Below are positions 28,847-43,051 of a DNA stretch of 64,000 bases, in pieces. How positions within the stretch are numbered: position 1 is the stretch's first letter; the number at the start of each line of letters is the position of its first letter. The DNA comes from Apostichopus japonicus (taxonomy: Eukaryota; Echinodermata; Holothuroidea; Aspidochirotida; Stichopodidae): NCBI RefSeq assembly GCF_037975245.1, contig NC_092576.1:19244111-19308110 (forward strand). The letters run 5' to 3'. Under the pieces are notes generated by a model. The model searched no databases and was not told the DNA's origin. It saw nothing but the letters and a program-made list of their open reading frames with translations. A program made the position numbers and the translations under genes.

Positions 28847-31800
28847 ATGTCTGAATATCCCAGTGAGGGTATCAATAAAAACAGTTAAAGGATATAATAC
28901 TTGAAAATCCAGCATCAAATTTGGGCCAATGCAGAATACCTTTAATCTAAGTCTCTCAAGTGATGCATTGTGTTTCAAGTGTCTTATTTATAACTAGCCA
29001 AAATTTGTACAAAATAACAATGCCATGCATCCAAAAGGTTATTGAGTCAGTACATTTCCATAATGTAACTATTACAAAAGCTGAGTGCACCTAATTAAAA
29101 GTTAATATCCTCCAAAAATCTATATAACACAAAAATTTGATAAAGCCTTCTATCCCCTCCCTTGCATATACTGTAAGTCATTTTGTTAAGTCTATTTAGA
29201 TCCATAAGTAATACCAAGTTGACTAAATGTGCAATATTCAGTGTTAAAGATCTGAGCTCTGTATTGGCCCAAAATATATTGGAGAGAAGTGTACAATAAA
29301 AATTGAAATAATGCACATCTACACTCTGACCATTTGGTATTTATTTGATTGGCACTGTTAATGTTTTCTCAGACAAATTTGATGATCAACATTCTCAATC
29401 TCAAGATGAATGACAACAGCCCACTATCCAAGGGAATAACACTGTACGATGTAGCTGCCATGCAGTGAAAAAGTCAATGTTGGAACGGTAGCAATCATAG
29501 CTAGAGCACAGATGCCGTCTGGGACAGACTGATGTGGTGACCTACTGCATCATTGACAGCAAAATGGAAGATATTTTCTGAATTAACCAAAAAGTAAGTT
29601 AATATTCTGTAGGTTTGACATCGCATAAACTTGATACCATAGGACTCTATTATCTCAAATACGAGTAACATCTGAGATAATTTATTCCAGAGTTATGGAA
29701 TGAAGAAAGAAACAATCAGAAGGGATGAAAACTTTTGTATGACCTGGTTAATGTGGTGGTATCTTTTCCTCTATGTCCATAGTATTTAACTACACTAGAG
29801 CTATATCCACTCTCTGGTTTTTAATCTTAAAGGTCAATGCAAGACAACACCAAATTGTCAGGCTAGGTCCACATAAAATGTACATGTATATTTAAATTTT
29901 GAAATCTTTACAATTGGTAAAGCTTGAATGACTTGCAACTTTTAAAAGCACTTGCTATGGTAGGGAGCTGTTTCAGCTCCAATTGAATGCATGGCTGCAT
30001 AAATAAAATGTGTAATGTTGTATACAAGGCAAGATGAATGAAGAATTAATGGGCCCAAAATGGGATGGATTTATAAACGAATTGAAATTTACAGTGAAAA
30101 TAGTATATATGAAAGGTTGTGAGATGATTAAAATATTGGCTGAATTACAGGAGATTTAGTTTTGTAAAGCAGTTCATTGTTTTCTTCATTTGTAGAGTGT
30201 GAGGTCATGTGAGGTCTAATCGGTAATCGCAAAACATTCCAAGCTATATTGCGCGTGCTATAATTGGGACCAAATCAGCATATCTTTAAGAAAGCTTTTC
30301 TTTTTGTACCAACAGATGGATAAATCTACAGGCTAATACAGCAAAGGATATGCTCTAATTAGAAATGCCAGGCAAGATTATCACACAGTTTACAGTGGGG
30401 TGAATACAATCATCAACCAAGCTTTTCATCATGCTGTACATAGTGGTATACAGTAGCTCCTTGTTGGGCTTATCAATTAAAAGCTTGCATAGAAGCCGAT
30501 GCCAAGCAAAGCAAAAGTGTGTCCTGTAAATCGCGAAGTAGATTCACACATCTCATGTATATCCTCTGGGACACAGCACATCTTTCAATGGAGTTAGGAA
30601 GTTGCTGGGAATAGCTGTTGAATTGGCACAGTAATGTAGTATTTGCTTCACATAAATGCAGAGCAGTAACAGAAAACTAACTAGTTCCAGGATATGTTAC
30701 ACTGTTACACCATATAAAAGATAGAGGAAATTAATATTATAAGCTTCAAGCAGACAGAACCAAGAGAATGCAGACCAGTCTTCATGGGAAGTCTTCTACA
30801 TATTTAACTGTATAAATGGACTCATTCTCTTGCAATGTACTTCTTGAAATATTTTAGTTTGGTGACATTGTGGCACTACATGTTGTTGTAAGTATTAGGG
30901 AACATTTGCAGCTGCTTGTCAAGAACATGGAACTTGTTATACAACTGAAGTGGTCCTGATGCTTAAGTGTTGAGGTTACTGGATATTTTGCTGCCTTACC
31001 TTGCTTTAACTGTTCTTAAATGCATTTCTTATGTTTTAAGATGTTTTAATTTTGTATTCCAAGCAAGATCAGCAAGCCATACAGTAGTACAGTAATTTTC
31101 AACAACCACCACACAGATACTTGTGCAGGACCAAGGGTATTTGTTAAGCAGATTACTATCATAAAAATCTTTCAAACTTTTATCCCTCAAAATCTCCAGG
31201 GGTACACTGCATTGTTTCTGAACCACGGTTTCACAATTCTACAAGTGGGGTTCAGGGGTTATGCTATGGGAAAAGTTTACAATTTTAGGCCTGACTTAAT
31301 TACTGAAAGCTTGTGGTCTTTTATTACACCAAGAACCAGTTTATTCTTTAAACAAAATTAAATTATTTCCCCTCAAAATTGAGGGGAGTGAATACAGCAA
31401 AGGCACATGCAACTAGCACCAATGTCATGGAAACCTAGTGCAGCCCAATGAAAAATACTGTTAAACCACAACATTTGTAACTATAGGTATGAAATTGTGC
31501 AATCCAGGGGTATTGTGTATAATTTTGTCCCTCCAAACATGGAAACTTCATGATATTGTGGTAATTTGCATTGGTTACGGTATTAGATACAGCCTATACT
31601 GGTAAGTCTAGATAAATACTTGAGGTATAAGTTAGTTCCCAAAATGTTTCTCATGTATGAGAGAGGTCAGTAAATTGAGGTCATGAAATAGTGCAAGTAT
31701 CCTGGTTTATGTGAAATAAATCTTGTGGAAAATATAAACTGGGATTGAAAATACAATCAACTGCTTGAATATGATTGTACAATTTTTATTGTGTCTCGTC

Positions 31801-32485
31801 TTTTAATATCATGATAATCTCCACTACTGTATGTGTTTGGTAATAAGCCAGATTTCTGGGTAGAAGTTTAAAAAAACAAATCGTCAACAATTTTTGATGA
31901 ATTTTAAGCAATCGCATTCACTGCCTCTATCTCTGATTATGTTTTGAGTCAGCAACACAGTATACTGTACAGTAGTGTACAGAAAGAGACACTTTCTGTT
32001 GTATTCCTGATCAATTGAAAATTGTTTGTTGTTTGACTGTTTGTAGCAGGATTCCTCTGAGGAGTGAAAAAAAAATAAACATACAGTGAACAGTTGCAAC
32101 TGCGCATGCATTTATACATTACTTAAATTATGTTCTGATGCAATTCATGTAATATTCACTGTCGATTTTAGTTCAAAACTGCCAGTATACCATTAGTTCT
32201 TGCCATAATTTTTTTGCTTTAAAAATCTGGCTTTGAGTGTATAGTATTTTGTCAAAAACATAAAAGTGGAGGGGCTGCTTATCATCATTCCCTGAACAGG
32301 CTTTACCCAATTTGTTAACTATAATGGTAACATATCAAAATGTCTGGGGACTTGCCACAGTGCTGACAATTTTCAAATATTTCCATGGTTCCACCAGGAA
32401 TGTTAGTGATGGACAAACAACATTTGGCTTTCTTTAACGTTTGTTTCGTGCCGACATTAATACTGTTTTTGGTCCAATACTAATA
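28847..32485. other. Gene-poor DNA, nothing recognised
   Basis: About 3.6 kb of AT-rich sequence. All open frames on either strand are under about 92 codons and lack family motifs. No repeat structure obvious by eye. Confidence 0.4.
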
Positions 32486-32494
32486 CCTAAATAG

Positions 32495-33208
32495 GGTGAC
32501 AGGACAAAATCCCCCCGGACAAAGACCCCCTAGGACAAAATCCACCCAAGCCAAAATCTCCCCAAGCTATAAAAAATTCCCATCAATTCTTTACAAAAAT
32601 GCGTCATCCCGGTCCCCGGTATCGTCATCCAGTACCGTCATCCGGTACCCTCACCAGTATTTCCATTGGTACTCTCAGTGGTTCCCGGACCAGTACTCCG
32701 ACCATACCCCAACCGGTACCTTAATAGTGAGCCTGACAGTTACCCCCATCGGTACCCCTCCCTGACCAGTACCCTGGACTGTACCCTTAAATGTCACACC
32801 ATGGAGCTATATCCCATGGCCACACTAACAGGTAGCCTCGCAATTACCCTCAATGATCTCCCGACCAGTCCCCTGACCAGAATCCGGACTGGTATCCTGA
32901 CCAGTACCCTAACCAGTACACTGAGTGGAACCCTGACTGGTAGAGTGACCAGTATGATGACCGGTACCCTGACCAGTCACATGACCAGTACCTTGACCGG
33001 TACCCTCACAGGTACCCTAACAGGAGCCCTCACAGTTACACTCGCCAGTACCCTCACTAGTACCCTGACCAATCCCCTGAACGGTACCCTAACCAGTGCA
33101 ATGTCCCATGCCTTGACTGTCACACCTGGGCCATCCCTGGTTGTTGCAGGCAGGCTTTGTATGGGTCAGGGGGATATTGTCTGGGGGGGGGGATTTTGTC
33201 CTAGAACC
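32495..33208. mobile_element. Mutator-like MITE with 9-bp target duplication
   Basis: Both ends carry AGGACAAAATCCCCCC in inverted orientation, each preceded by GGT plus three variable bases. CCTAAATAG is present on both sides (32486-32494 and 33209-33217), a 9-bp duplication typical of Mutator-like elements. The interior from about 32590 to 33115 is a degenerate 12-bp minisatellite. No transposase is present. Superfamily assignment rests on duplication length alone. Confidence 0.7.
32590..33115. repeat. Degenerate 12-bp minisatellite
   Basis: Units like ACCCTGACCAGT, with ACCGGT and ACAGGT variants. Since 12 is a multiple of 3, one frame stays open and gives a 183-codon Thr/Leu/Ser/Gly-rich frame (32666-33217) that runs through the right end of the element. 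It is best explained as a by-product of the repeat. Confidence 0.85.
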
Positions 33209-33217
33209 CCTAAATAG

Positions 33218-34572
33218 CACTCAAAATGGATAATGGTACCAGACGGTACCTGTACGTTGTCTGCTAGATTCATACGATGTCAAAAGGCTAGAACATGCAC
33301 TATAATACTATTAACAGTCGTCAGTAGGTATATACCGCACTCATCTCATATCAGTATTTGTTTCTAATGTCATAACAGGCAGCGGCGGAGCGTCCATACA
33401 GTCAGGCGGGGGGGGGGGACTCAAAACACACTCCGCTCTATATGGTTAAAAGAAATCAGCGAGAGCAGGCAGTAATGAAATTTACTTACGTTAATGAATT
33501 TTTTAAATCTCATTTAGGACAAATTGTTAGGTCCCCCTGGTAACATCATTTACCCCCTCCCCATTCTCCCCTTCCCTTCCTCACAATCACCGCTTTTCTT
33601 ACACCTAATATATGAGATATCCTCGCAAAGCGTGATGAACTAGGTCCCTCATTTATCTAATGCATGGGAGGAACTCGAAACTTTCTTCCTTATCCGCATA
33701 TTCCAAGCTTTCTCCAAGAAAAGAGTTACAGTACCTATTACCCAGATTTTTAAAAATATCCTCCCTCCTCATAAAACGTGATGATCTATGTCTCTCATTA
33801 ATTTAAAGCATGGATGAACTACCAACTTTAAGCATATTACAAAGTTTTTTCCACAAAAGAGCTACGGAACCTACTACACACAAATTATGTAAATGTCACT
33901 AAACGGCATCCGTAGGGACATCGTTTTTTGGTCCACATTTGAGTTTCCATCATATCTTTAATCTGCTTTTCATACATATCTTTTATTGTGATTGTTATGA
34001 TGACCTTATCTAAGGACTTTTGAGCCGTATTATTGTATCCAGTGGAATTGTCTCGCTGAGATATAAAAGGATGAATTTTCCGTACGTTTTCACGGTAGGC
34101 CCCTCTGTTCAAGGTCAATGCACGACTATAACATTAGGTCCACTAAGTGCGGATATTGGTCTCCATTTGCCACTATTGCAGTAAACCCAACCGAGCAACG
34201 TGTCTACGGTGTCTCTTAAAAGACAATATTATTAACAAATTCGAAAAGAACTTTTAATCTCTTTGGTGTCATTTTAAAAGTATTTCTGATAACATTACGT
34301 ACAGAATTCTTTTATATGAGAAAGGTACATATGAGAAACATGACAATGACCGTGATAAAACCAATTTCAAGATTACTAGCGATCAATTGGCTCAATTTGT
34401 TTCAAAAAATGATTGAAAAGTGATATGAATTCCTCCTCATTCATTCTTTTTACTTGAGCATGTTGAACGCTTGCGATAACATGTCATTACGAATCATTGC
34501 AGACGCTCACCCAAACCGTTAAAAAATACCGTCCCTCTCCCCTCTTCTCTTCCTACACTGAGCTCCCAACAG
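33218..34572. other. Gene-poor DNA with a possible hAT end
   Basis: CAGCGGCGGAGCGTCC at about 33380 resembles a hAT-like terminus, but no partner end or duplication was found. Two diverged copies of a sequence about 130 bp long (near 33600-33735 and 33755-33890) share AAAGCGTGATGAACTA-like and ACAAAAGAGCTACGG-like parts. No gene recognised. Confidence 0.4.
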
Positions 34573-34941
34573 TGGCGGAGCGTCAAGGGGGCGGATGCAC
34601 CCCCCCCCCGGCAAATGGACTCATATGGACTGCTGGCGCCCTTTTCAGCTATTTATCACTTTTTTTACTTATTCGCGATTATTGACTTTTTTATGGCGCT
34701 CTCATCTACCTATTGACATTTGTCACATTTTGTTGGCGATGACACCTATTTATTCTTCGTTTATCTGCAAATTAGCAAGGCCTGGAAAGGGTAATTTCCG
34801 GCCATATAGGGAGTATCTTTACTCAAAAGATTTCTGTACGCTCTGCGCCAACCTGTGGTGGCGCTCCGCTTAGATAAAGTCGAAAGCGCCCATACAGACC
34901 ATTCTCACCCCCTCTTACCAATACCCCTAGCTCCGCCACGA
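34573..34941. mobile_element. Probable hAT-type MITE, no target duplication found
   Basis: Left end CAGTGGCGGAGCGTCA; right end CTAGCTCCGCCACG, an imperfect inverted partner. The right terminus is altered and I could not match 8-bp flanks. Interior frames lack known domains. Confidence 0.45.
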
Positions 34942-35148
34942 TAAGAGGAGTGACTTTCCATATGTTATTGGTAGGAAACTGCAGGAATTATTGGAATCCT
35001 TAATGAAAACTATACGTAGGTAGTCTTGTTTGCGTGGGGATTGAGTTGTGTTGGTGTAACACAAAAATATAGATATGCTTTCTTTATTCTTGTGGAAAGC
35101 CGCTTTCACTTTGATATCAGATAAACCTGTGGTACATGTAGTGACGTA

Positions 35149-35699
35149 GCCAGGATTGTTCCAGTGGAGGGGGTGGGCGCTTGGGGGGGGGGGCTTGACC
35201 AATTGCTGGGAGGGCGTCTTGTTACTACCTGAGTGGAGTGCCACCATGGGTTGGCGCTCAGCGTACGGGAAATTTTCAGCTATAAAGACCTCCTAAATCG
35301 TTGGAAATAACACTTCCCAGGCCTTGTAAGCTGCTCTAAAGTTTCACAACATCCTTTATTTGAGATCCCCATGTCTTGATATGGTCATCAAATAGTTTAG
35401 AGAAATAGAAGAAAAAAGACAATCTGGTAAGTTGCTTTGAAATATCATGACATATCTCGGCCTATGCGCTATGACACGTCAGGTTTTTCAGCAACTATAG
35501 CCTACTGCCGATCCGCGGTCGAAGGGTCGTTCATGAGTGGTCATCATGGAGATTCGATACCATGCAGACCAATGAATGATATATTTTTCGCACATGTAAT
35601 TTTTTCGACACCCAAAATCCCAGTGGGCGGGCGACAAGCTTTCATGGGGCTGTCGCCGACAACCCCCCCCCAACCCCCACCCCCGTGGCTACGCCACTG
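35149..35699. mobile_element. hAT-type MITE with 8-bp target duplication
   Basis: Ends TAGTGACGTAGCCAGG and CGTGGCTACGCCACTG are inverted repeats. GGTACATG occurs on both sides (35141-35148 and 35700-35707). Subterminal sequence 35229-35350 is related to 7790-7930. Gly- and Pro-rich short frames on both strands are not considered genes. Confidence 0.75.
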
Positions 35700-35707
35700 G
35701 GTACATG

Positions 35708-38700
35708 GTGCCGAAGCACATATCTTCAAAGTACTGTCTCCAAATTTCAATTGTTTCAAGCTACTATGTGACCAAAAAGAAGTTCTCAAGATGAAGTTGC
35801 AGGTCTGAAAGGACCAGTAATTTTACTAGGAAACCTTTCGACCACGTACACCTTTGAAGTAGGATAGGATTACACAGTATTTGAATTCTTCATCGATCGG
35901 CTTGTATTAAATTAGCTGCAACTCTATAGACCAGTCTTGCAAGGTTTAAAGAAATGGCTCCTTACATAGTTGGCATGATTCAAAGTCATCCAGTGCAAAT
36001 TCATCCAGATGCAAGTTCATCAATATAATTGGTCGAGAACTTGCTAGAACAGTAAGCTGTCTGAATTAGCATCTTCAGATCGAATATGGGTTTGCTGAGT
36101 TAGGGAGCAATATGTTCGAAGTACAAGGACCAACCAATGAACACAATTTTAACATAAGAGGCAGAGATAAGACACTATAGCAGAAATCATTATGTCTTCT
36201 TTCTGTTTATTACTGATAAATGCAAATATTTTCATTAAAAATCAATATGAAATTTCATGTTACTTTCAGAAATATATAAACAAAGCAACTTCTACAACTT
36301 CAGCTCATTCACATTCATTCTATCAGCTAGAAAATTTACCATGAGGCACATTTTCTATGAGGCATTGATGTGAATACCACTGACATAACTTGTGCTATTC
36401 AAATGGATAAAGGGCTTGGTCAAGTCATGAATAAGGCTCTGCCCCATATATTGCACATGTACAAAAAGGGTTACTGCTGTACATGCAATACTTTTTTGAT
36501 GGGGGAGAGAGGGGGGGGGGGAGATGTGGTAACATGTTGAAAAGACCACATCTTTTAATTTGTCATTTTTCTTTTGAACATATGCAAATGCTAGAAATGA
36601 AAGCACTTGGAAATTTCTTAAAGAGATAGGCAGTTGTTGCCCTTGCACTGCTTTGAAGTCTGCACCACTGTAAATATTGTTGAAGGAGTGGAGTTCTGCG
36701 AATCTCTTGATAGTCAAGTAATAAATTTTTCTTTCACTGTTTGTTAAACAGCTCCTAGCAGTAACATGTATTTACACGACATTGTATCTGAGGTTCATTA
36801 TGTAACCGCTGTTTTCTACATACAGTCAAATTAAAAACCAATGTTAAACTTGTTCACCAATGTTCACCAATGGTCTAAATTCAGAAAGTACATCAATATC
36901 ATAACTCTTTTGCATGTTGTATAACGGTACTGAATTTGAAGTGGATTATATTTATCAATGAATATAGCAATGTTTTGGGTAAAAGCAATTAAAGCATCCA
37001 CTTGAACTTCATCTTTTCCTTGCATTGTTTGCTACTTCCTCCTATCTAGATTCGAAAGGGACATATAGATTAATGCTCAATACCTCAAACAACATTATTT
37101 AACCTTGTTTCCCACAAAAAAAATGTTCTGTCCCAGTTTCTGTAAACTACTCGGGATAAATGGAGGGGTGGGGGGAGGAGTTGGACAGGTTGGGAAACTA
37201 AATATTTGACAGATGTTGTATTTGACAATAAATTCACCTTCCCAAGGAAGTAATACAGTTCTTTAAGTGGCATTTTATGAAGGACCTACAGTATGTAACG
37301 ATAGCAGAATTGGTTATTGCCTCCTGCTGAAATGTCCAATAAAGACTCGCAGTATTGGAATGTTCATCCGATTCATCAATTTTAGAAACATCTGTGTTTA
37401 TTGAAACTTTCCTAGGATGTTGCCAACAAGATGCAGTTGAAGTCTACTGTACCTTGTTGTCAAAGGTGGAGCTCACAAAAAGTCCTATCAACTAGTCTTA
37501 TTCAAGCAGTGGCAACATATGGGAAAAAAGAAAAGCAAAATATGGTACAATTTTGTTAATATTATTTTGAACTATTTATCCCAACACCCGATCTTCCTTT
37601 TATGGCTTTTGCAAGCTTGTAAACCAGTTACAGCACTCATGCAACATGATATGACAAAGGTTCATTGCCAGAACATGAAACTAGCAATTTTGAGTAAATT
37701 TGTTAAAAGAATGATGAAGTTAATACACTGAAATATTGAATGGGGCTCAAAAGAGCTTAAGACGTCTTTTGAGGTACATTACTTGTTCTGATAAATATAT
37801 TAATTGCCCTAAGACTCAGCTATTAAAGCAGCTACTAGTCAGATACTAGATAGTATGGGATCATGAAGGTTTTCAGATTTTACCTATATTGGCCTCAAAT
37901 AACCTTTGACTTGGCTAAGAGCACTCAGCACATGATACACCTGCATACAAACTTCCATTCATCATTCCAATATTGAACTATCATGTTAACATGGCTTTCA
38001 GTTTCAGATATCTAGTTACCTCACATGGGCTTCTGCTATACTGTACAAATTTATAGAATAGTACTCAATGTCAGAAACCTTTATGTACTACAAATGACTA
38101 CCAACTTTTCCTTGTTGAGTTAGATGCTCTATGTTACTCTTCTGACCTTGAGTAGCCTTTGACCCTCAATGAAGCCAACACCTACTGAAAATTCCAGTAT
38201 AAATATAAAATTAATGAAATGATTCAGAAAATACTTTAACAGAAAGGAAAACTAAATTATAAACACTTCTGTTCATACTGACCTCAGCGTAAACAATTTA
38301 GAGACCAAGAACATATGGTATAATAACCATTAGCTAACATTTCTTCCTTCTACTCTGCAATTTTGAGAGAACAATAAGCAAAATTGATACTGGCAAATGT
38401 AACATGGCAACAATAACAATAATTCACAAATGATGATGACATCAGAAAAAGTAGCAACCATGACAATGATGATGATTTGAAAATCCGGCAATCCTAAATG
38501 TAACTAGAATATCACTTTTAGTAGAGCAGGGTTCTCACAAGCACGTTCTAACCTGGCGGTGGTCGTGGTTTGAATATGATTTTGCCTCTCCCTGCATGGT
38601 TTGAAAGTTGAGCGCCCAGGCTGAACATTTATGAACCAGGAAAAGCTTTCTGCCACTTATCTGGTCCGAAAAAATGATAGCATGAGGTAAATTTCCTCCT

Positions 38701-38915
38701 GGGTGCATAATTATCATAACAGTTCAAGAATTTTTACCAAAGGTGATCATATTTGAATATCTGGAGTCGGCTCGGACTTGAAGGGTCTTGGATTTGGCTC
38801 ATACCAAGTGGGCTCGGACTTGGCTCAGACTAATTGGACTCGACTACAGCTCTGCCATAAATATAAAAAGATAATGGATTGTTAATAATTTATTATATGA
38901 TGTTGAGAAGGTAGA
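35708..38915. other. Gene-poor DNA, nothing recognised
   Basis: About 3.2 kb. The longest frame is 120 codons on the minus strand (36355-36717) without recognisable domain, signal or splice partner. It includes a G-run near 36510. Confidence 0.4.
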
Positions 38916-39435
38916 CACTTAGAGAGTACTCCTAAATGTAATGGATAGCATTTAACTCTTCATTTCACTAACAAAAGGATTCTCAAATACAGTACTAGCA
39001 ACATTACAACTAGAATAGTTGATTACCAATACGCTGCAGTTAAGTAAGGGAGTTTAATAAAGAGCATCCCTCAATGTAATGACTAGGATGAAACTCTTAG
39101 TTTCACTAACAAAAGTATACCACATGCAGTACCAACATTGGGGGGGGGAGGATGCTCATTAAATTGAGGGTCCACTAGACTTAAGGTTTGCTAGACCCAA
39201 CATCCCCATAGTGGGAAGCATTATTGAGCATCTAGTTAGCATTAATTGGGTAACTGAAGTATTAAAAGACCTTGGTGTCTCCCCTCCCAGCAGTATAACA
39301 ACTGGAATAATGGATTGGTGAAACAATGTTTTATTTGATACAGTGAAGTAAGGGAGTTACATGAATAATAGTTAATGCAATGAATATGATTAAAATCTTT
39401 GTTTTACTAACGAAAATTATTCTCAAATACAGCAA
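38916..39435. repeat. Three diverged copies of an internal repeat
   Basis: Copies at about 38919-39004, 39061-39135 and 39360-39435. Each has an AATGTAATG-like part, then CTCTTAGTTTCACTAACAAAA or a variant, then TCTCAAATACAG in two of them. Spacing is irregular. Confidence 0.55.
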
Positions 39436-39444
39436 CATACGAAT

Positions 39445-39858
39445 TTGTATAAATGGATTATTATTAATGAATTTTATGATGCTGTGAAGGAAGAAAATTC
39501 ATTAACAAATTTTAATTTGTATGCTGCATGTCATATACCTGTCCAGAAACTAAAAAGAAAAATTCAAACTCATAGAATGCACCGTACCTGGCTCCAAGCA
39601 ATGATATATAAATCTAGTCCTCATTGTATCTACAGAAGTTGTTTGTCCAATTTTAATCGAAAGCCTTTCCTTTCATTGAAAATTTTGATCTTCAGTAAAA
39701 ATATTCTTCTGTCTGCAGATTTTATTGATGACAGTACTTCCTTCTCTTGTGGAGAAATTCCACCAGCTCTTGTTAACCTACAACAAACCAAAACAACATT
39801 TCAATCATATGTCAAAGTTTCACTGAAGTACATTCCATGTAATTTTTTTTTTTTTTAA
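39445..39858 (+). other. Unrecognised 137-codon open frame
   Basis: The longest open frame of this interval outside repeats. It is Lys/Ser/Leu/Ile-rich and ends in a Phe run from poly-T. I see no domain, signal peptide or membrane segment. It may be an exon, a decayed element or chance in AT-rich DNA; chance is my preferred reading. Confidence 0.15.
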
Positions 39859-42800
39859 GCCTCACATTTTGATATTGACATTGTTGCAAAAGGTACAAAT
39901 AAACACATCATAATCAAGGTTAAAATGTGATGGTGTGTTAACACCTCAAGTCTTTGCTTCACAATCCTACCTACAATTCATTCCAGCCTGCCAGATGGCA
40001 GATTTACAGTACATTTGGTTTTCAAAGACTACACATAAAGTCATTTCAATTCTGATAGCATTCTATGATGGTGGAAGTAGCAAAGTAAAACAAAAGGTTT
40101 GGCAGTGGACTTGGTGGGAAGTGGAAAGTCTTTCTTACATTACTTTGTTAGCCGTTGCCTTAGATCGTTTACAGTGTTTGAAAATAAACAGCAAATTTTC
40201 ATCATCTTTGTCCGTGTTGAAACTTAGTACAGTAAATTTATATTATGTATAGTGTGTGTTGATCAGACTTAGAGGATATTAAAGGGAAGACTTTAGAAAA
40301 CTAACTTCAGGTCATAGGGATTTAAAATATATCTCACAGTCAATACTTACTGAATATTAAAGACAACTGGGGATGTTTGCAATATATGCTTGTGGGAGCT
40401 CCCTATTTCCATATAAGTCATTTCTCGCTGCATCCCATGATCAGCATGAACCAGCAGCTCAAAGTTACAGTATTTTGATATCCTGTGTCGACCTTGAAAT
40501 TGCAGCCCTGTTTTTCTTGTAATAAAGTGGAGCATATCTGCTGTGGTGTTCTCATTCTGCATTCATGCATTCCTCAAATTGTGCCAAATTTAAGCCATCT
40601 TTTCTGACAAGAGAATGAACATAAATAAGTCCAGATAATTGTTTCATAAATTGCAAGTGGAAGTCTTGACAGTGCAGTTCCCTATTTGATGTCAATACTT
40701 AGTGTACATGTTGTCCAATATTCATGTCAGTTTAGTTTTTTCATGGAAACCGCATATGCAACAATTGAGAAAAATGCCACACTACTAAGTTTGAATATTG
40801 ATCTATTATTTGGTATGTAAGTTGTACCCAGGAATTTAGCATGTAATCACTTCAAGAGATTGACTGAGTATTCATGCATGGTTCAATGCCTCATCCCGCA
40901 TGCAGTTCATTTACTTAAAAATTGCATGCACCCTAGACTATGTATACCGGTACATTTAGTCCCTCAACGCATCATTTGGGGTTTAAGCTCAGGACTACTC
41001 GTGTACACAGACTTTGGCATTATGACTGAGTTCATTTTTAATGTTTGGTTTCAATGATGTTGAAACTTTCCACTCACGATGGCATATGTGTGCGTGTGCA
41101 TTGGTAGGAGTACTGTGTTTGTGATCCTAGCTTGTAAACACAGTTTCTCATGACAGTAAGCTTTATTGGACAGATCTCATAGTTGGTACAGTATGTATGT
41201 ATAGATGCATCACAAGTACAAGAAGCCTATTGTTTTGGTGAAGGTCAAAGGTAAAGGTTCGGGTCAAATTGTGAAAACTCAATTTGAAGCATGGATAGAT
41301 CTATTTATTGGTATGTCTAGGCCAGTGGTTGGGTCAACAGGGCAAACTTGTGAAAACCTTATTTAAACCATACATCTCAAAGCAGGGTACACTAGCTTGC
41401 AGAGATATATATTGTTTAGTATCATGTTATATCGCTACAGAAGGTTTTCAGTGGTCTTTTTAGATCCCCAACTGTCACTTTGAAAATGTTGTTTATCACT
41501 GTTCTCAATAGTTTTTACTGTAAATTATTAAGATACAATAAGTTGTACATGCAGCCTACACATATACAGTAGCATACATGTCAGATTGACAAATTCATAA
41601 AATGAAACTTATTACATAATGGAAACCATGTGCAGTGCAGTTGGCATAATGGTGATCTATTTATACACCCAACCAGCTAGTATCGGATCATAGCAACAAG
41701 TTACCACATGTATGCATTTAAGTGTTTTGTCACACAGTACAGTGCTAACATCATACAAGGGAGTTTTATTTGTTCCATAACAACTCTGATCATAATAGCC
41801 TGTTCGTGCAGGGAGTTGTAATGGAACAACTCCCTGGTTTGTGCTATGGACATGAGAACTATCTAGTGCCTGTTGAACATTAGTTTTGTGCATTTTCATG
41901 TTACTTACTGACACCAAATTACTGCACACAGATGGTCATTTTTAAAAGTATGAAAACTGAACACAATCAAGAGCTTTTATTTGGACATGATACCCAATAT
42001 GAAACTACTTTAGTTGCACATACTGTATGTATGCTGGTTTTTATCATGAATGATTTTTATAGGAGCCATGAATTTGTTTTGTTTTTTATGAAGTAGGTCT
42101 GGATTCCCTTGGCATTATAACCTGATTGAAATTTAACCTCTGTGATTGCACTTATATGTGAGACCATTGATCAACCTAATTAATAGCTTTTAATGATGAA
42201 GACACTGATAACAATTTCATAACTCATTAGTGTGAACACAATGCAAGGTTCAATGAGGTACTGTTTATTTCCTTAAAATGCATAGCTGGTGGTTTTTCAA
42301 CATACTCTAATCCTTTCAAATATGTAACATTGAATCTTTACACTTTTCCATTGCTATATCACAGACTGTGTTTTTTTGTTACGGAACTCCGTAAAACTGG
42401 ATCAAACCTAGCAATTTTGGACAAGGAATTTGCTCTTTTTGCAAAAACTCCTAAGTGCTCAAGTGACTGTACAGTAGGTCACCCTGTGAAGGCATTGTGG
42501 GACTTTGAGGAATACTTTTGATCAAGCTATTACTTCAGCACTATTAACACTACCCACATCATAACATTAATATCAAAATGCCTAAATTACTTAGCCATGA
42601 TTGCGTTGTTATTCTAAAATGAATACTCAATTGTTTACCTTCAGCCATGATTCATCCTATAGGTGCAGGGGGAAAAAACTCATGTTACAAAAAATTGTTG
42701 TACACTGCTACATTGAGGCCCTGTGTGACTTAGTTCTCTCAATCAGAACTAATGACACACCACTACTACTGTACACACAGGGCTAAGTGATGCACACTAA

Positions 42801-43048
42801 CACATATAGAGAATATTGTGGGATGAATATTGTACTGAGATAGCAAACGTTTTCACATTTTTTACTTTGGCAACTCGTTTGTGGAATCTATCAGGCCCTT
42901 TCTTTTACTGTAGTGTTCCGTTGCTTGTGTATCTGTTTTTGTGGAGTTGTGACTTTCTGACTGCCTTATTTTATGGCAGAGAGATTGAGACATACCCAAA
43001 GATTTATATTTCGTGAAATGGTTCAACATTACATCGCACGAATGCAAG
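39859..43048. other. Gene-poor DNA, nothing recognised
   Basis: About 3.2 kb of AT-rich sequence with only short frames. No RNA gene or element ends seen. Confidence 0.4.
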
Positions 43049-43051
43049 TTC

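Noticed and set aside
32666-33217. 183-codon Thr/Leu-rich frame as a secreted or mucin-like protein
   Set aside because: A 12-bp repeat keeps any stop-free frame open. It lies inside a TIR element, has no signal peptide and runs through the right terminus.
39445-40252. Two neighbouring plus-strand frames of 137 and 105 codons as exons of a gene
   Set aside because: No domain, no convincing splice sites linking them, and AT-rich composition like the surroundings.
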